From NCBI RefSeq assembly GCF_001866645.1, contig NZ_MLYP01000004.1, forward strand, positions 1 through 64,000: a DNA stretch of 64,000 nucleotides. Reading direction: 5' to 3'. A program made the position numbers and the translations under genes. Positions 8,637-17,775 of this stretch are shown in pieces. The notes beneath the pieces are model-generated. The model had not been told where the DNA came from, did no database searches, and saw nothing but the letters and a program-made list of their open reading frames with translations. Position 1 is the first letter of the stretch; each line of letters starts with the position of its first letter. The DNA is from Streptomyces colonosanans. Its GTDB lineage: Bacteria > Actinomycetota > Actinomycetes > Streptomycetales > Streptomycetaceae.

Positions 8637-8945
8637 CTAGACAGCCATGCCGTACACGATCGTGAACAGTGTGCCGAGTGAACCGATGATGAAGACCCCG
8701 GTCAGGCCCGCGATGATCAGGCCCTTGCCCTGTTCGGCGCTGAACGTGTCGCGCAGGGCCGTCGCGCCGATGCGCTGCTTGGCGGCCCCCCAGATCGCGA
8801 TCGCCAGGCAGAGCAGGATGGCTACGGCCATCACCACCTCGACCATCACGCGTGCCTCGTTGCCCAGGCTGCCGAACGGCCCCCAGTTTGGAGCGATACC
8901 GCCGATGATCGTGTTGATGTCGCCTTTTGCGGCCGCGAGATGCAT
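8637..8945 (-). CDS. Small two-helix membrane protein (VirB2/TcpD-like position)
   Basis: A 102-residue protein with two hydrophobic helices (MVEVVMAVAILLCLAIAIWG and GLIIAGLTGVFIIGSLGTLF) joined by a polar loop. The size, topology and first position in the operon match the small pilin-like or TcpD-like subunits of T4SS, but there is no decisive motif. The ATG at 8945 is placed 10 bases after AGGGG. A GTG at 8954 would add three residues but lies too close to that site. The 225 bp after its stop hold no gene that I can see. Confidence 0.7.
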   Translation of the reverse strand: MHLAAAKGDINTIIGGIAPNWGPFGSLGNEARVMVEVVMAVAILLCLAIAIWGAAKQRIGATALRDTFSAEQGKGLIIAGLTGVFIIGSLGTLFTIVYGMAV

Positions 8946-9544
8946 GTAAGTCACCGCCCCTGGTGGGTAGTTCTGTCCCCCCTGCCACGGTCGCAGAGGT
9001 CAGGCTCATTCTCGCCGACAATGACGCTGTCGTATGTCGACTTGGCGTCATTGAATTGGCGGGTTTCGTGCGTGTCCCTTGCTTCCGGCCCGCGCGGGAC
9101 CCTCGGGAGGGGTGTGGGACGGTATTCGAAGGAACGTATGGTTACTCTGTGTATCACGGCAGGTCACGCCGGGCAATGAGGCCTCAAGCGGAACCCGCGG
9201 TGCGGTTCCGTCGTTGCCCTCCTCTGTGCCGTGAGGGCCTGGGTCGGCCTGCGGCGCGGCCCGTCCAACCGGCCCGTGCCGTACGGGTGTCACTCGTATG
9301 AGCGGAAGGCTATCCCTGGTCCGCGAAGTCGGCTGCGGCGGGGCGAGCCCGTGAGTGAGGGCCTCCTGGGCGGGGTTCTCCTGGCCGGGACGTGCCCTCG
9401 TCGGCCGCAGGTTCCAGGTGTGCCCGTCGAGGGCGCCGCCTGCTCGATATGCCGTTTTCCTCAGGATTTATCGTTTTTGCGCGTGAAGGTCGGGTCATCG
9501 CGGGAACCAGTCATACAGAACGGATTACTGGAGGCGAGAGGAAC
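8946..9544. promoter_or_regulatory. Divergent control region with an 8-bp inverted repeat
   Basis: About 600 bp without a convincing gene. It holds an inverted repeat AATGACGC-N17-GCGTCATT (9020-9052) just upstream of the minus-strand T4SS-like operon, placed like an operator. On the other side, an AT-rich stretch at 9455-9480 and a good ribosome site lead into the plus-strand gene at 9545. Confidence 0.45.
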
Positions 9545-10000
9545 ATGGCTGAGCAGAAGTCGTCGTCGGACCTTCCCGGCCCGCTGCAGACCGCGACTTC
9601 CGCGCTGCGCAAGGTGCCGGGTGCCGAGATGGTCGGCAGGGCCACCGAAGGCGCGCTGAACGCGGTCGGAGCCGTGTCTCCGCGCGGGCGGCGGCTGGCG
9701 GTGTACACCGGCGCCGGGATTCTCGGTGTCGTGGGTCTCGTGGAGTGGCCCGTCGCGCTCACCGGCGCGGCCGTTGCCTGGCTCACCCAGCAGCGGCCCG
9801 AGCACCCGGAGCGATCCGGGCAGGCGGCGAACGGCTCCCGGAGTGCCAAGCGCACGACATCCGCCGGCGGGCGAAAGACCACCACGAGCCGGAAGGTCCC
9901 CACGAGCCGGAAGACCACCACGAGCCGGAGGGCCACGGCCACGACCACGGCCACGGCCACGACCGCGCGGCGCCGCCGTACCGCCGCTGCCGCCACCTGA
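9545..10000 (+). CDS. Small basic protein preceding the P-type ATPase
   Basis: A 151-residue protein with a central hydrophobic helix (LAVYTGAGILGVVGLVEWP, about 52-70) and a C-terminal tail (about 100-151) made almost only of Thr, Arg, Lys, Ser and Ala. The tail resembles nucleic-acid- or wall-binding basic tails of actinobacterial proteins. A site AGAGG lies 3 bases before the ATG. It sits 9 bp upstream of the ATPase gene, so the two are surely cotranscribed. The function is not known; a partner role for the ATPase is inference. Confidence 0.75.
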   Translation: MAEQKSSSDLPGPLQTATSALRKVPGAEMVGRATEGALNAVGAVSPRGRRLAVYTGAGILGVVGLVEWPVALTGAAVAWLTQQRPEHPERSGQAANGSRSAKRTTSAGGRKTTTSRKVPTSRKTTTSRRATATTTATATTARRRRTAAAAT

Positions 10001-10009
10001 GCGCGCGCG

Positions 10010-13000
10010 ATGGGGTTTGGGCTGGGGGTGATACGTGCCTCGACCGCTGCCGAGGTCGTCAGGGCCGGCCCCCGGCTGCTGGTGCGCAGGGCCCCGGCCG
10101 CCGTGGGCGCGGCCGCTGGGGCGGTCGCGGAGGTGGCTCGGGTCGGTGTACGCGGTGCCGACACCGCGGTACGTGCCGCACGGGTGGCGCGCAACGCCCT
10201 GCCCGGCGACACGGGCCAGTGGCGGTCCGGCGCGAAGGCGCATCTGACGCTGCGGCTCGCCGAACCCGTACGCGCCGGGCGGGAGAGCGCGATGCGGCGC
10301 GTGGCACAGGCGTCCCGCACCGTGGCGGTGGCACTGGCCGAGCGGCCGGACGTGGTGTCCGCGTACTGGGACGGCGGGCTGACGCGGCTCGTGGTCACGG
10401 CGACCGGGGAGGAGATGACCGATCGGGTGGTGGAGCATGCCACCGCCCTCGCCGAGCAGTGCGGCCTGGTGGTCACGGCGGACCCGGAGGAGGAGTTCGC
10501 CCACCCCGGCGACCCCGCCGCCGTACGGACCGCCGCGGCGGCGCTCGCCGCCGACGTCCTGGGCACCGGCATCGCGATCGCCGGGGCCGTCCTGCGGCTG
10601 CCGCACTCGCCCCGTGCAGTGACCGCGGTGGTGACCCTGCTGCGTGAGAACCCGCGCTTCCGTACCTGGCTGACGGATCGCCTCGGCCGGTCCGGGATGG
10701 ACCTGGCGCTCGCTCTCGCCAACGCGGCGGCGCACACTGCGGGCGGCACGCCGACGGCCCTGGTGCTCGACGGCGGACTGCGCGCCTGCCAGCTGACGGA
10801 GCGGGTGGCACGCGCGGTCGCGTTCGATGTGTCGCACGACCGGTGGTCCGGGCCCGCACGCGCCGCAGTGCCCGCCGATCGCCACCCGCGCCCACCGTTG
10901 CACACCTCCCCCACCCAGGAGTACGCCGCCCACACCTCCGTCGGCAGCGTGCTCGCCGCGGCGGCGACGGAACTGGTCAAGCGCGACCTCGAAGAGGCGG
11001 CGGAGGCGGTGCTCGCGGGGTCGCCCAAGGCCGCCCGCTACGGCCCCGCCGCCTTCCACTCCGTACTGAGCGGCGCCCTGGCCCGGCAGGGCGTGCTGGT
11101 GCGGGAGCCCGAACGGCTGCGGCACCTGGAGCTGGCCGAGACGCTCGTCCTGCACCCCAGTGCGCTGCTGACCCCGGGCGGCGCGGACCCGTGGATCGAG
11201 GCCGTGCTGGACGCGGCGCGGCACGCCGGGCTGAGGGTGGTGATGGTCGACCACCCGGCGCTGGCCGACTTCACGGGGCTCGCCGACCGCGTCGTCCGCG
11301 GCGACCGGCCGCTGGAGGAGGTGGTGGACGAACTGGTCGAGGACAGCGAGAGCGGAACCGTCGTCACCGTCGCCCGGCCCGCCTCGGTTGATCAGGACGA
11401 CGTGCTCGCCGGCCTGCTCGGCAGCGATGTGGCCGTCGCCCTCACCGACCTGGACGGGGTCGTCGTCTGGGGTGCCGACGTGCTGGCCCCGCACGGCCTG
11501 GCCGACGCGTGGCGGGTGCTGACCGCGATACCGGCTGCGCGCAGGGTCGCCCGTAGGTCGCAGACTCTGGCCCGGTCGGGGGCGGCGCTGTCCGGGCTGC
11601 TGGTGGCCGTCCGCGGCGCCCGTCCGTCGCCCCGCTGGCCCCTGCCCGGTCTGCGGCACATGCCGGTCGACGCGGCCGCGGCCGCCGCCCTGCTGACCGG
11701 CGTGCAGGCGGCGCTGGGCGTGGCCGCGGCCACGCTTCCGCACCCCCGCCCGCGGGTCGCCTGGCACGCGCTGGAGTCCGAGGAGGTCCAGGAGCGGCTG
11801 GAGCACCAGCCGGAGCCGGAGGCCCAGCGACCGGCCGACCGGGTGCGCACCGCGGTGCAGTCCCTCGCCCGGTACCCCGTGCTCGGGCCCGCGAGCGGCC
11901 CGGTGCGCTGGACGGTGCGGCTCGCCCGAGCCGTACGCGGCGAACTCGACGATCCGCTCACCCCGGTCCTGGCGGTCGGCTCGGCCGCGTCGGCGATCCT
12001 CGGCTCCGCCGTGGACGCGCTGCTGGTCGTCGGCGCGCTCGACCTGAACGCCCTGGTCGGCGGCGTCCAGCGACTGCGGGCGGAGCGGGCGCTGTCCGGG
12101 CTGCTGGCCGAGCAGCAGCGCAAGGCCCGCCTTCGACGGAGACGGGGGGCACGCAGGCCGCGGCCACGGGAGGCGGCGCAGACCGTGGACGCCGCCGAGC
12201 TGCACCAGGGGGATGTCATCGAGCTCGAAGCCGACGACGTCGTACCCGCCGATGCCCGGCTGCTGTGGGAGGACGGTCTGGAGGTGGACGAGTCCGCGCT
12301 GACCGGAGAGTCCCTGCCGGCCGAGAAGCAGACCGATCCCACCCCGCGCGCCGCCGTCGCCGACCGTCGCTGCATGGTCTTCGAGGGCACGACCGTGGTG
12401 GCCGGACGCGCCCGGGCGGTCGTGGTGGACACCGGCGACCGCACCGAGGCGGCCCGCGCCGTCTCCCTCGCCGCCCGTAAGCCCCCGGCCGCCGGGGTGC
12501 AGGCCAGGCTCCAGGAACTCACCCGCAAGGCGCTGCCGTTGACGCTCGCGGGCGGGGCCGCGGTGACGGGCCTGTCGCTGCTGCACGGCACGCCGGTCCG
12601 GCGGGCGGTCAGCGGCGGAGTCGCGGTGGCCGTCGCCGCCGTTCCCGAAGGGCTGCCGCTGGTGGCCACGGTGGCCCAACTCGCCGCCGCCCGGCGGTTG
12701 AGCCGGCAGGGCGTCCTGGTCCGTACCCCGCGCACCCTGGAGGCGCTGGGCCGGATGGACACGCTCTGCTTCGACAAGACCGGCACGCTCACCGAGAACC
12801 GGCTGCGCGTGGTGCGGGCCGCGGACGCCGACGGCACCGTCCGGGCGGCCGGCCACACCGAGTCCGCGCGGACCCTGTGTATCGCCGCCCGCGCCTGCCC
12901 CCGCCTGGCCGGCGAGGTGGACGGCAAGTCGGCCCACGCCACCGACGAGGCCGTGCTGGACGCGGCCGGCCCCGGCCCGGACTGGACGCAGACCGAGGGC

Positions 13001-14503
13001 CGCCCGTTCGAGGCCGGCCGCGGGTACGCAGCCGCTGTGGGCCGAGGCGAGGACGGCGCCCGGGTGCTCGTGGTCAAGGGCGCCCCGGAGATCGTGCTGC
13101 CCGCCTGTGCCAAGCTGCCGGCCCGGATCTTCGAGGCGGCTCATGAGCTGGCCCGCGACGGACTGCGCGTCCTGGCGGTGGCCGAGCGCCCGCTGGCCGG
13201 GGACGAGAACGACGAGGACGTCCTGGAGGAGGCCCTCGACGGACTCAGGTGCACCGGCCTGCTGGCCCTGTCGGACGTGCCGCGGGAAACCTCCACCGCC
13301 CTCGTCCGGGGTCTGCGGCAGACGGGAGTCCGTCCGGTCATGCTCACCGGCGACCATCCCCAGACCGCCCGGGCGATCGCCGTGGAGCTGGGCTGGCCCG
13401 AGGACACGGCCGTGGTCACCGGCGACGAACTGGCCGCCGCGGACCGGTCGGCACGAGCCCGGATGCTGCGGGACGCGGACGTCGTCGCCCGGGTCGCGCC
13501 CGAACAGAAGCTCCAGGTGGTCGAGGCGCTGCGGGACGCGGGCCGGGTCGTCGGCATGGTCGGCGACGGCGCCAACGACGCCGCGGCCATCCGCGCCGCC
13601 GACATCGGCGTGGGTATCAGCGCCCGCGGCTCGGCGGCCGCACGCAACGCCGCCGACCTCGTCCTCACCGACTCCGACATGACCGTCCTGATCGAGACGG
13701 TGGCCGAGGGCCGCGCGCTGTGGCACGGCGTCGCCGACGCCATCGCCATCCTCATCGGCGGCAACGCAGGCGAGGTCGGCTTCGGCATCCTCGGCGGGCT
13801 GCTGTGGGGCGCGGCCCCGCTCTCCACCCGCCAGATGCTGCTGGTCAACCTGTTCACGGACCTGTTCCCGGCGGTGGCGGTGGCGGTGACCCCCGACCGG
13901 GAGCAGAAGGACGGGGCCGGCATCGGGAGCGAGGACGGCGGTCGGCTCGTCACATCCCTTCTGGGGCAGGCGCTGCTCCGGCAGATCCGTCACCGGGCCC
14001 TGGCCACATGCCTGGGCGCGACCGTGGCGTGGCTGCTCGGCCGTGCCACCCCGGGCACCTCCCGCCGCTCCACCACGATGGCCCTGTGCGCGCTGGTGGG
14101 CACCCAGCTCGCCCAGACCATGGCCGACCGCCGGGACAGCCGGCTGGTGCGGGCCACGGCCCTCGGTTCGGCCGCGGTGCTCGTCGCCCTGGTGCAGACC
14201 CCGGGCGTCAGCCAGGCCCTCGGCTGCACACCGCTCGGCCCGGTCGCCTGGACGGGCGTGGCCGCGGCGATCGCGCTCGCGGTGGCCGGGCACCGGACGC
14301 TGCCGCAGGTGGAGCAGGCCGTGCTGCGGTGGTGGCGGTCGTCGGAGGGCGCCCGGCCCGAGACACCGGCCGGAAACGCGGCGCGGTCGGTTTCGGAGGT
14401 GGCACGGTCTGTCTCGGACATCGCGCGGAACGCCTCGGAGGTGCTGCGCAGGGCCTCCAGCGCGGGCCCGCCGCCCTCGGCCGCGCCTGCGGGCGGCAGT
14501 TGA
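10010..14503 (+). CDS. Giant cation-transporting P-type ATPase (CtpI/CtpH-like)
   Basis: A 1497-residue P-type ATPase. The first 560 or so residues are an extra region with a heavy-metal-associated-like fold (PDVVSAYWDGGLTRLVVTA, about 113-131). Then come TGES (765-768, actuator), PEGLPL in the ion-binding helix, the phosphorylated Asp of DKTGTLT (D922), a nucleotide-binding domain, GDGANDA (from 1185) and six C-terminal helices. PEGL in place of CPC points to the Ca2+/Mg2+-type branch, as in mycobacterial CtpI and CtpH, which are equally long. The transported ion is not known. The tail is Ala/Ser/Arg-rich. Confidence 0.9.
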   Translation: MGFGLGVIRASTAAEVVRAGPRLLVRRAPAAVGAAAGAVAEVARVGVRGADTAVRAARVARNALPGDTGQWRSGAKAHLTLRLAEPVRAGRESAMRRVAQASRTVAVALAERPDVVSAYWDGGLTRLVVTATGEEMTDRVVEHATALAEQCGLVVTADPEEEFAHPGDPAAVRTAAAALAADVLGTGIAIAGAVLRLPHSPRAVTAVVTLLRENPRFRTWLTDRLGRSGMDLALALANAAAHTAGGTPTALVLDGGLRACQLTERVARAVAFDVSHDRWSGPARAAVPADRHPRPPLHTSPTQEYAAHTSVGSVLAAAATELVKRDLEEAAEAVLAGSPKAARYGPAAFHSVLSGALARQGVLVREPERLRHLELAETLVLHPSALLTPGGADPWIEAVLDAARHAGLRVVMVDHPALADFTGLADRVVRGDRPLEEVVDELVEDSESGTVVTVARPASVDQDDVLAGLLGSDVAVALTDLDGVVVWGADVLAPHGLADAWRVLTAIPAARRVARRSQTLARSGAALSGLLVAVRGARPSPRWPLPGLRHMPVDAAAAAALLTGVQAALGVAAATLPHPRPRVAWHALESEEVQERLEHQPEPEAQRPADRVRTAVQSLARYPVLGPASGPVRWTVRLARAVRGELDDPLTPVLAVGSAASAILGSAVDALLVVGALDLNALVGGVQRLRAERALSGLLAEQQRKARLRRRRGARRPRPREAAQTVDAAELHQGDVIELEADDVVPADARLLWEDGLEVDESALTGESLPAEKQTDPTPRAAVADRRCMVFEGTTVVAGRARAVVVDTGDRTEAARAVSLAARKPPAAGVQARLQELTRKALPLTLAGGAAVTGLSLLHGTPVRRAVSGGVAVAVAAVPEGLPLVATVAQLAAARRLSRQGVLVRTPRTLEALGRMDTLCFDKTGTLTENRLRVVRAADADGTVRAAGHTESARTLCIAARACPRLAGEVDGKSAHATDEAVLDAAGPGPDWTQTEGRPFEAGRGYAAAVGRGEDGARVLVVKGAPEIVLPACAKLPARIFEAAHELARDGLRVLAVAERPLAGDENDEDVLEEALDGLRCTGLLALSDVPRETSTALVRGLRQTGVRPVMLTGDHPQTARAIAVELGWPEDTAVVTGDELAAADRSARARMLRDADVVARVAPEQKLQVVEALRDAGRVVGMVGDGANDAAAIRAADIGVGISARGSAAARNAADLVLTDSDMTVLIETVAEGRALWHGVADAIAILIGGNAGEVGFGILGGLLWGAAPLSTRQMLLVNLFTDLFPAVAVAVTPDREQKDGAGIGSEDGGRLVTSLLGQALLRQIRHRALATCLGATVAWLLGRATPGTSRRSTTMALCALVGTQLAQTMADRRDSRLVRATALGSAAVLVALVQTPGVSQALGCTPLGPVAWTGVAAAIALAVAGHRTLPQVEQAVLRWWRSSEGARPETPAGNAARSVSEVARSVSDIARNASEVLRRASSAGPPPSAAPAGGS

Positions 14504-14682
14504 CGGCGCCCCACCCGCGTGCTTCGGGAGCGCCCACCCGCCTGTCGTGGGCACGAGTGTTCGAAAGAGAGAAGCAGGTGTGGGCCGAACGTGCAAGGCG
14601 ACCTGCAACGATGCACCCTCATAGCGGAATTTCAGAGAGCTCACGGGGATTTTCTCACCATCGTGGGCCACAGTAAGAGGTG

Positions 14683-15438
14683 ATGAACCTCATCAGACGC
14701 CCCCCTGGCAACCGCCGGCACGCCTTCTTCGGTGCCCTCGTGCTGCTGGCCGTCACGAACTCCTCCGTGGCGGCGGCCGACGGCGGTACCGGACCGCTGG
14801 GCGCGACCATCCAGGCGGAGGCCGGCCTGGACAGCGCACGGATCGGTCCGCTCTTCGGCCCGGCTGCTCTGGAAGGCGGCCACTTCTGCACCGCCTCCGT
14901 GGTGCACAGCAAGCGCGGCAATCTGATCGTCACCGCCGCCCACTGCCTGAACAGCAAGGGCGCGTTGTGGTTCGCCCCCGGCTACCGGGACGGCAAGGCG
15001 CCGTACGGGGTGTGGAAGGTGACCAAGAAGTTCGTCCCCGACACCTGGAACGGTGACCAGGACGAGAACAGCGACGTCGGCTTCGCCGCCCTGGAGTCGG
15101 TCGGCGGTGTGAACGTCGAGGACATCGTCGGAGGCAACCGGTTCGCCACGGGGCGGTCGACCGGTGCCACCGCCGTCACCATCACCGGATACCCCAACTC
15201 CGAAGAGAATCCGATCACCTGTACGAACAAACCGAGCGCCCACAGCCGAACCCAGCAGCGCATCGAGTGCCCCGATTTCACCGGCGGCACGAGCGGCAGC
15301 CCCTGGGTGAACAACGAGGGTGAGATCGTGGGCATCCTCGGCGGCCACGAACAAGGCGGCTCCACCTCCGACATCTCCTACAGCGTCGTCCTGAACAGCA
15401 AGGCCGCGGCCCTGTACCGGACCGCCTCGGGCAAGTAG
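14683..15438 (+). CDS. Secreted trypsin-like serine protease
   Basis: A 251-residue protein with an export signal (residues 1-34, cleavage probably after SSVAAA). The catalytic triad is His in TAAHC, Asp in NSDVGFAAL and Ser in GGTSGSPW, a trypsin/V8-like chymotrypsin fold. Two cysteine pairs are likely (HFCTA/AAHC and ITC/IEC). The ATG at 14683 follows AAGAGG closely. The gene stands alone after the ATPase gene with a 179-bp gap that shows nothing specific. Confidence 0.88.
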   Translation: MNLIRRPPGNRRHAFFGALVLLAVTNSSVAAADGGTGPLGATIQAEAGLDSARIGPLFGPAALEGGHFCTASVVHSKRGNLIVTAAHCLNSKGALWFAPGYRDGKAPYGVWKVTKKFVPDTWNGDQDENSDVGFAALESVGGVNVEDIVGGNRFATGRSTGATAVTITGYPNSEENPITCTNKPSAHSRTQQRIECPDFTGGTSGSPWVNNEGEIVGILGGHEQGGSTSDISYSVVLNSKAAALYRTASGK

Positions 15439-15622
15439 CCGCAGCCGTACGTCCTCTGTGCGGCGTACACGCAGGGCCTGCTGACGTGCCGCCGTCGGCG
15501 ATCTCCCGGCGGTGGCCGGTCTTGTATGCCCAGGGCCGGGCCGGAAACAACCCGGTCCTGCAGCGCCTCACGCCCCTACACTGACCCTCGGCGTACTCCC
15601 GGGCGGCGAGGGGCGGTTGACG

Positions 15623-16624
15623 GTGCGTAAGGCCTGGATCTGGGTGACCGCTGCCGCCGGTGCCGGGCTCGGCTTCGTGATGCTGCTCGTCATCGGGGTC
15701 TACATGGCCGCCGAGAACCCCACAGGCGGCAGCGGGCAGGGATCCGTCGGGCTCGCCAAGAACGCCGTGCCCGCCGCGTACTCCGGGCTCGTGCAGAAGT
15801 GGGGCAACCTGTGCGGCGCGATCAACCCCGCACTGCTCGCCGCCCAGCTCTACCAGGAGAGCGGCTTCAACCCGCACGCCAAGAGCCCCGTGAAGGCCGA
15901 GGGGATAGCGCAGTTCATGCCCGGCACCTGGGCCATCCACGGCATCGACGCCGACGGCAACGGGGTCGCCGACGTCTGGGACCCGGCCGACGCGATCCCG
16001 TCGGCCGCCTCGTACGACTGCAAGCTCGCCTCGTATGTGAAGGACGTGCCCGGCAACCCGACGGAGAACATGCTCGCCTCGTACAACGCGGGGGCGTACG
16101 CGGTCATCAAGTACGGCGGCGTGCCGCCGTACAAGGAGACCCAGAACTACGTGAAGACCATCATGACCCTGTCGAAGAGCTTCGCCGCGCCCATGCAGCG
16201 CGTGGACCCCTCGAAGCAGGCGGCCGCCGCGATCTACTACGCGCAGAAGAAGCTCGGCACCCCCTATCTGTGGGGCGGCAACGGCACCAGGGACCAGGGC
16301 GGACGCTTCGACTGCTCCGGACTGACCAAGGCCGCGTACGCGAGCGTCGGCGTCACGCTGCCGCGCGTCGCCAATGACCAGTACAACGCCGGACCGCACC
16401 CGAAGCGGGACGAACTGCTCCCGGGTGACCTGGTGTTCTTCTCGGACGACCTGACCGATTCGCGCGCCATCCGGCACGTCGGGATCTACGTCGGCGGCGG
16501 CTACATGATCGACGCGCCCCGGTCGGGCGCCGTGATCCGGTTCGACCCCGTCGACACCCCGGACTACTTCGGTGCGACGCGTGTCACCGAAGACGGCGCG
16601 AAAGCGCTGCCCACCGCGGTGTGA
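15623..16624 (+). CDS. Membrane-anchored lytic transglycosylase with NlpC/P60 domain
   Basis: A 333-residue bifunctional wall hydrolase. It has an N-terminal anchor (AWIWVTAAAGAGLGFVMLLV), an SLT domain with catalytic Glu in QESGFNP and the IAQFMPGTW motif, then an NlpC/P60 domain with catalytic Cys in FDCSGL and His in IRHVGIYVGGG. The order SLT then NlpC/P60 is that of VirB1-like proteins of Gram-positive T4SS (Orf14/TcpG type), which suggests a link to the secretion-like operon at 1654-8945. Housekeeping wall turnover is an equal alternative. The GTG at 15623 has GAGGGG nine bases upstream. Confidence 0.88.
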   Translation: MRKAWIWVTAAAGAGLGFVMLLVIGVYMAAENPTGGSGQGSVGLAKNAVPAAYSGLVQKWGNLCGAINPALLAAQLYQESGFNPHAKSPVKAEGIAQFMPGTWAIHGIDADGNGVADVWDPADAIPSAASYDCKLASYVKDVPGNPTENMLASYNAGAYAVIKYGGVPPYKETQNYVKTIMTLSKSFAAPMQRVDPSKQAAAAIYYAQKKLGTPYLWGGNGTRDQGGRFDCSGLTKAAYASVGVTLPRVANDQYNAGPHPKRDELLPGDLVFFSDDLTDSRAIRHVGIYVGGGYMIDAPRSGAVIRFDPVDTPDYFGATRVTEDGAKALPTAV

Positions 16625-16638
16625 ACCAGGCGGTGAAC

Positions 16639-16664
16639 GGCGCGCGCGGGGGGACGCGCGCGCC
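16639..16664 (+). terminator. GC-rich hairpin after the wall hydrolase gene
   Basis: A 10-bp stem GGCGCGCGCG paired with CGCGCGCGCC with a 6-base loop, 14 bp after the stop codon. It has no U tract, as is common for actinobacterial terminators. Confidence 0.5.
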
Positions 16665-16752
16665 GGCCGGAACCCTTCGGTACGCCTCTCTCCCCTGAGC
16701 TGCGAGGACGAGTCTCTCTTCGGTAACGTCTGCGTGATCGTTCGGTCGAGTG

Positions 16753-16787
16753 AGGAACGCGGACGCAAGGGTTGTGCGTTCCTTTTT
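16753..16787 (+). terminator. Hairpin with T tract
   Basis: An 8-bp stem AGGAACGC / GCGTTCCT with a 15-base loop runs into TTTTT, a rare canonical intrinsic terminator for this genome. It lies 117 bp upstream of the PAP2 gene, so it may also work as an attenuator in that gene's leader. Confidence 0.6.
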
Positions 16788-16903
16788 ATGTAGAGCATCG
16801 ACGTACGGCTTGACGTGGAGCGGATCTACGACCACGGGGGTGGTGGAGCGGCGTACACGGGTGCGTCCGCGGTACGGGACAGATGACGAAGGGGCCGCGC
16901 ACG

Positions 16904-17602
16904 ATGGCTGGACTCGCGGGATCCGGTTCGAACCCCGACGTCGATCTGCTCTACGACATCAACGGCCTGGCCGGGGACACCCCGCACTGGTTCGACCGTG
17001 CCACGGTGTTCGTCGGCGAGTACGGCCTGCCGCTCGCGATGGTTCTGCTCGTGCTGTGGTGCTGGTGGAGCGTGCGCCGGCGGGGTGGCGAGGACGCGGC
17101 GACATCCGTGGCCGCGCTCATGTGGGCCCCGCTCGCCGCCGGAATCGCGGTGCTGGTGAACATGCCGATCCGGGACTTCGTGGGACGTCCCCGGCCGTTC
17201 GTCGACCATCAGGGGCTCGATGTCCTCGTCGCCGGCAAGACCGGCTACTCCTTCGTCAGCGACCACGCCACACTCACGATGGCGATGGCGGCCGGACTGT
17301 TCGTCGCGAACCGGAAGTTCGGGCTCATCGGTCTCGGGATCGCGCTCCTCGAAGGGTTCTGCCGGGTCTACCTGGGCGTGCACTATCCGACGGACGTCGT
17401 CGGCGGTTTCGCCCTCGGCACGGCCGTGGCCCTGCTCCTGTCGCCGCTCGCCATGGCCCTGCTGACCCCGCTCGCCAAGGCGGTCGAACGCTCGCCGCGT
17501 GCCGGCCTGCTGATCCGGGCGCGCGGGGCGCGTGCCGCGCAGACCGTGATCCCCGGCGCGCGGAAGGAGGCGGCGGCCGAGGAGAGGGACCTGGCGGCCT
17601 GA
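16904..17602 (+). CDS. PAP2-family membrane phosphatase
   Basis: A 232-residue polytopic membrane protein with the three phosphatase motifs of the PAP2 superfamily: RDFVGRPRP (motif 1), FVSDHATL (motif 2, Asp in place of the usual Gly of PSGH) and CRVYLGVHYPTDVVGG (motif 3 with catalytic His). Such enzymes dephosphorylate undecaprenyl pyrophosphate or phosphatidic acid on the outer face. The ATG at 16904 has GAAGGGG nine bases upstream. An in-frame ATG at 16883 has no good site. Confidence 0.85.
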   Translation: MAGLAGSGSNPDVDLLYDINGLAGDTPHWFDRATVFVGEYGLPLAMVLLVLWCWWSVRRRGGEDAATSVAALMWAPLAAGIAVLVNMPIRDFVGRPRPFVDHQGLDVLVAGKTGYSFVSDHATLTMAMAAGLFVANRKFGLIGLGIALLEGFCRVYLGVHYPTDVVGGFALGTAVALLLSPLAMALLTPLAKAVERSPRAGLLIRARGARAAQTVIPGARKEAAAEERDLAA

Positions 17603-17607
17603 GCCTT

Positions 17608-17775
17608 TCAGGCGGGCTCGCTCGCGTGTCCCTGCGCGTCGGTTCTGGCCAGGCTGCGGGCCCGGCGCGCCGGGCCGCGCCAGCCGCAGGTGCAGCGCGC
17701 CACGCAGAAACGGCCCTGTTCAGTCGTGGTCGTGCGGTGGTCCTCGTGACCGGTGCGGGTGTCCTGCTGCTCCAC
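17608..17775 (-). CDS. Small CxC-containing protein (55 aa)
   Basis: A 55-residue minus-strand gene in the gap between the PAP2 and lipoprotein genes. It reads from GTG at 17775 to TGA at 17608 with consistently G/C third positions. The middle carries FCVARCTCGWRGPARRARS, with three cysteines that could bind a metal, inside an otherwise polar, Thr/His/Arg-rich chain. I recall similar CGWRGPARRAR small proteins as conserved in Streptomyces. The ribosome site is poor. The function is unknown. Confidence 0.7.
   Translation of the reverse strand: MEQQDTRTGHEDHRTTTTEQGRFCVARCTCGWRGPARRARSLARTDAQGHASEPA

Noticed and set aside
9461..14671. A 1736-codon minus-strand open frame opposite the P-type ATPase
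   Set aside because: It is low-complexity and Arg/Gly/Gln-rich and has no motif; the plus strand carries all P-type ATPase motifs.
1654..16624. Integrative conjugative element
   Set aside because: No integrase, excisionase, relaxase or attachment-site repeat is found, and the streptomycete TraB/FtsK-type transfer gene is absent.
16918..16936. GGTTCGAACCC, which resembles a tRNA T-loop
   Set aside because: It lies inside the PAP2 coding sequence and no acceptor or anticodon arm can be formed around it.
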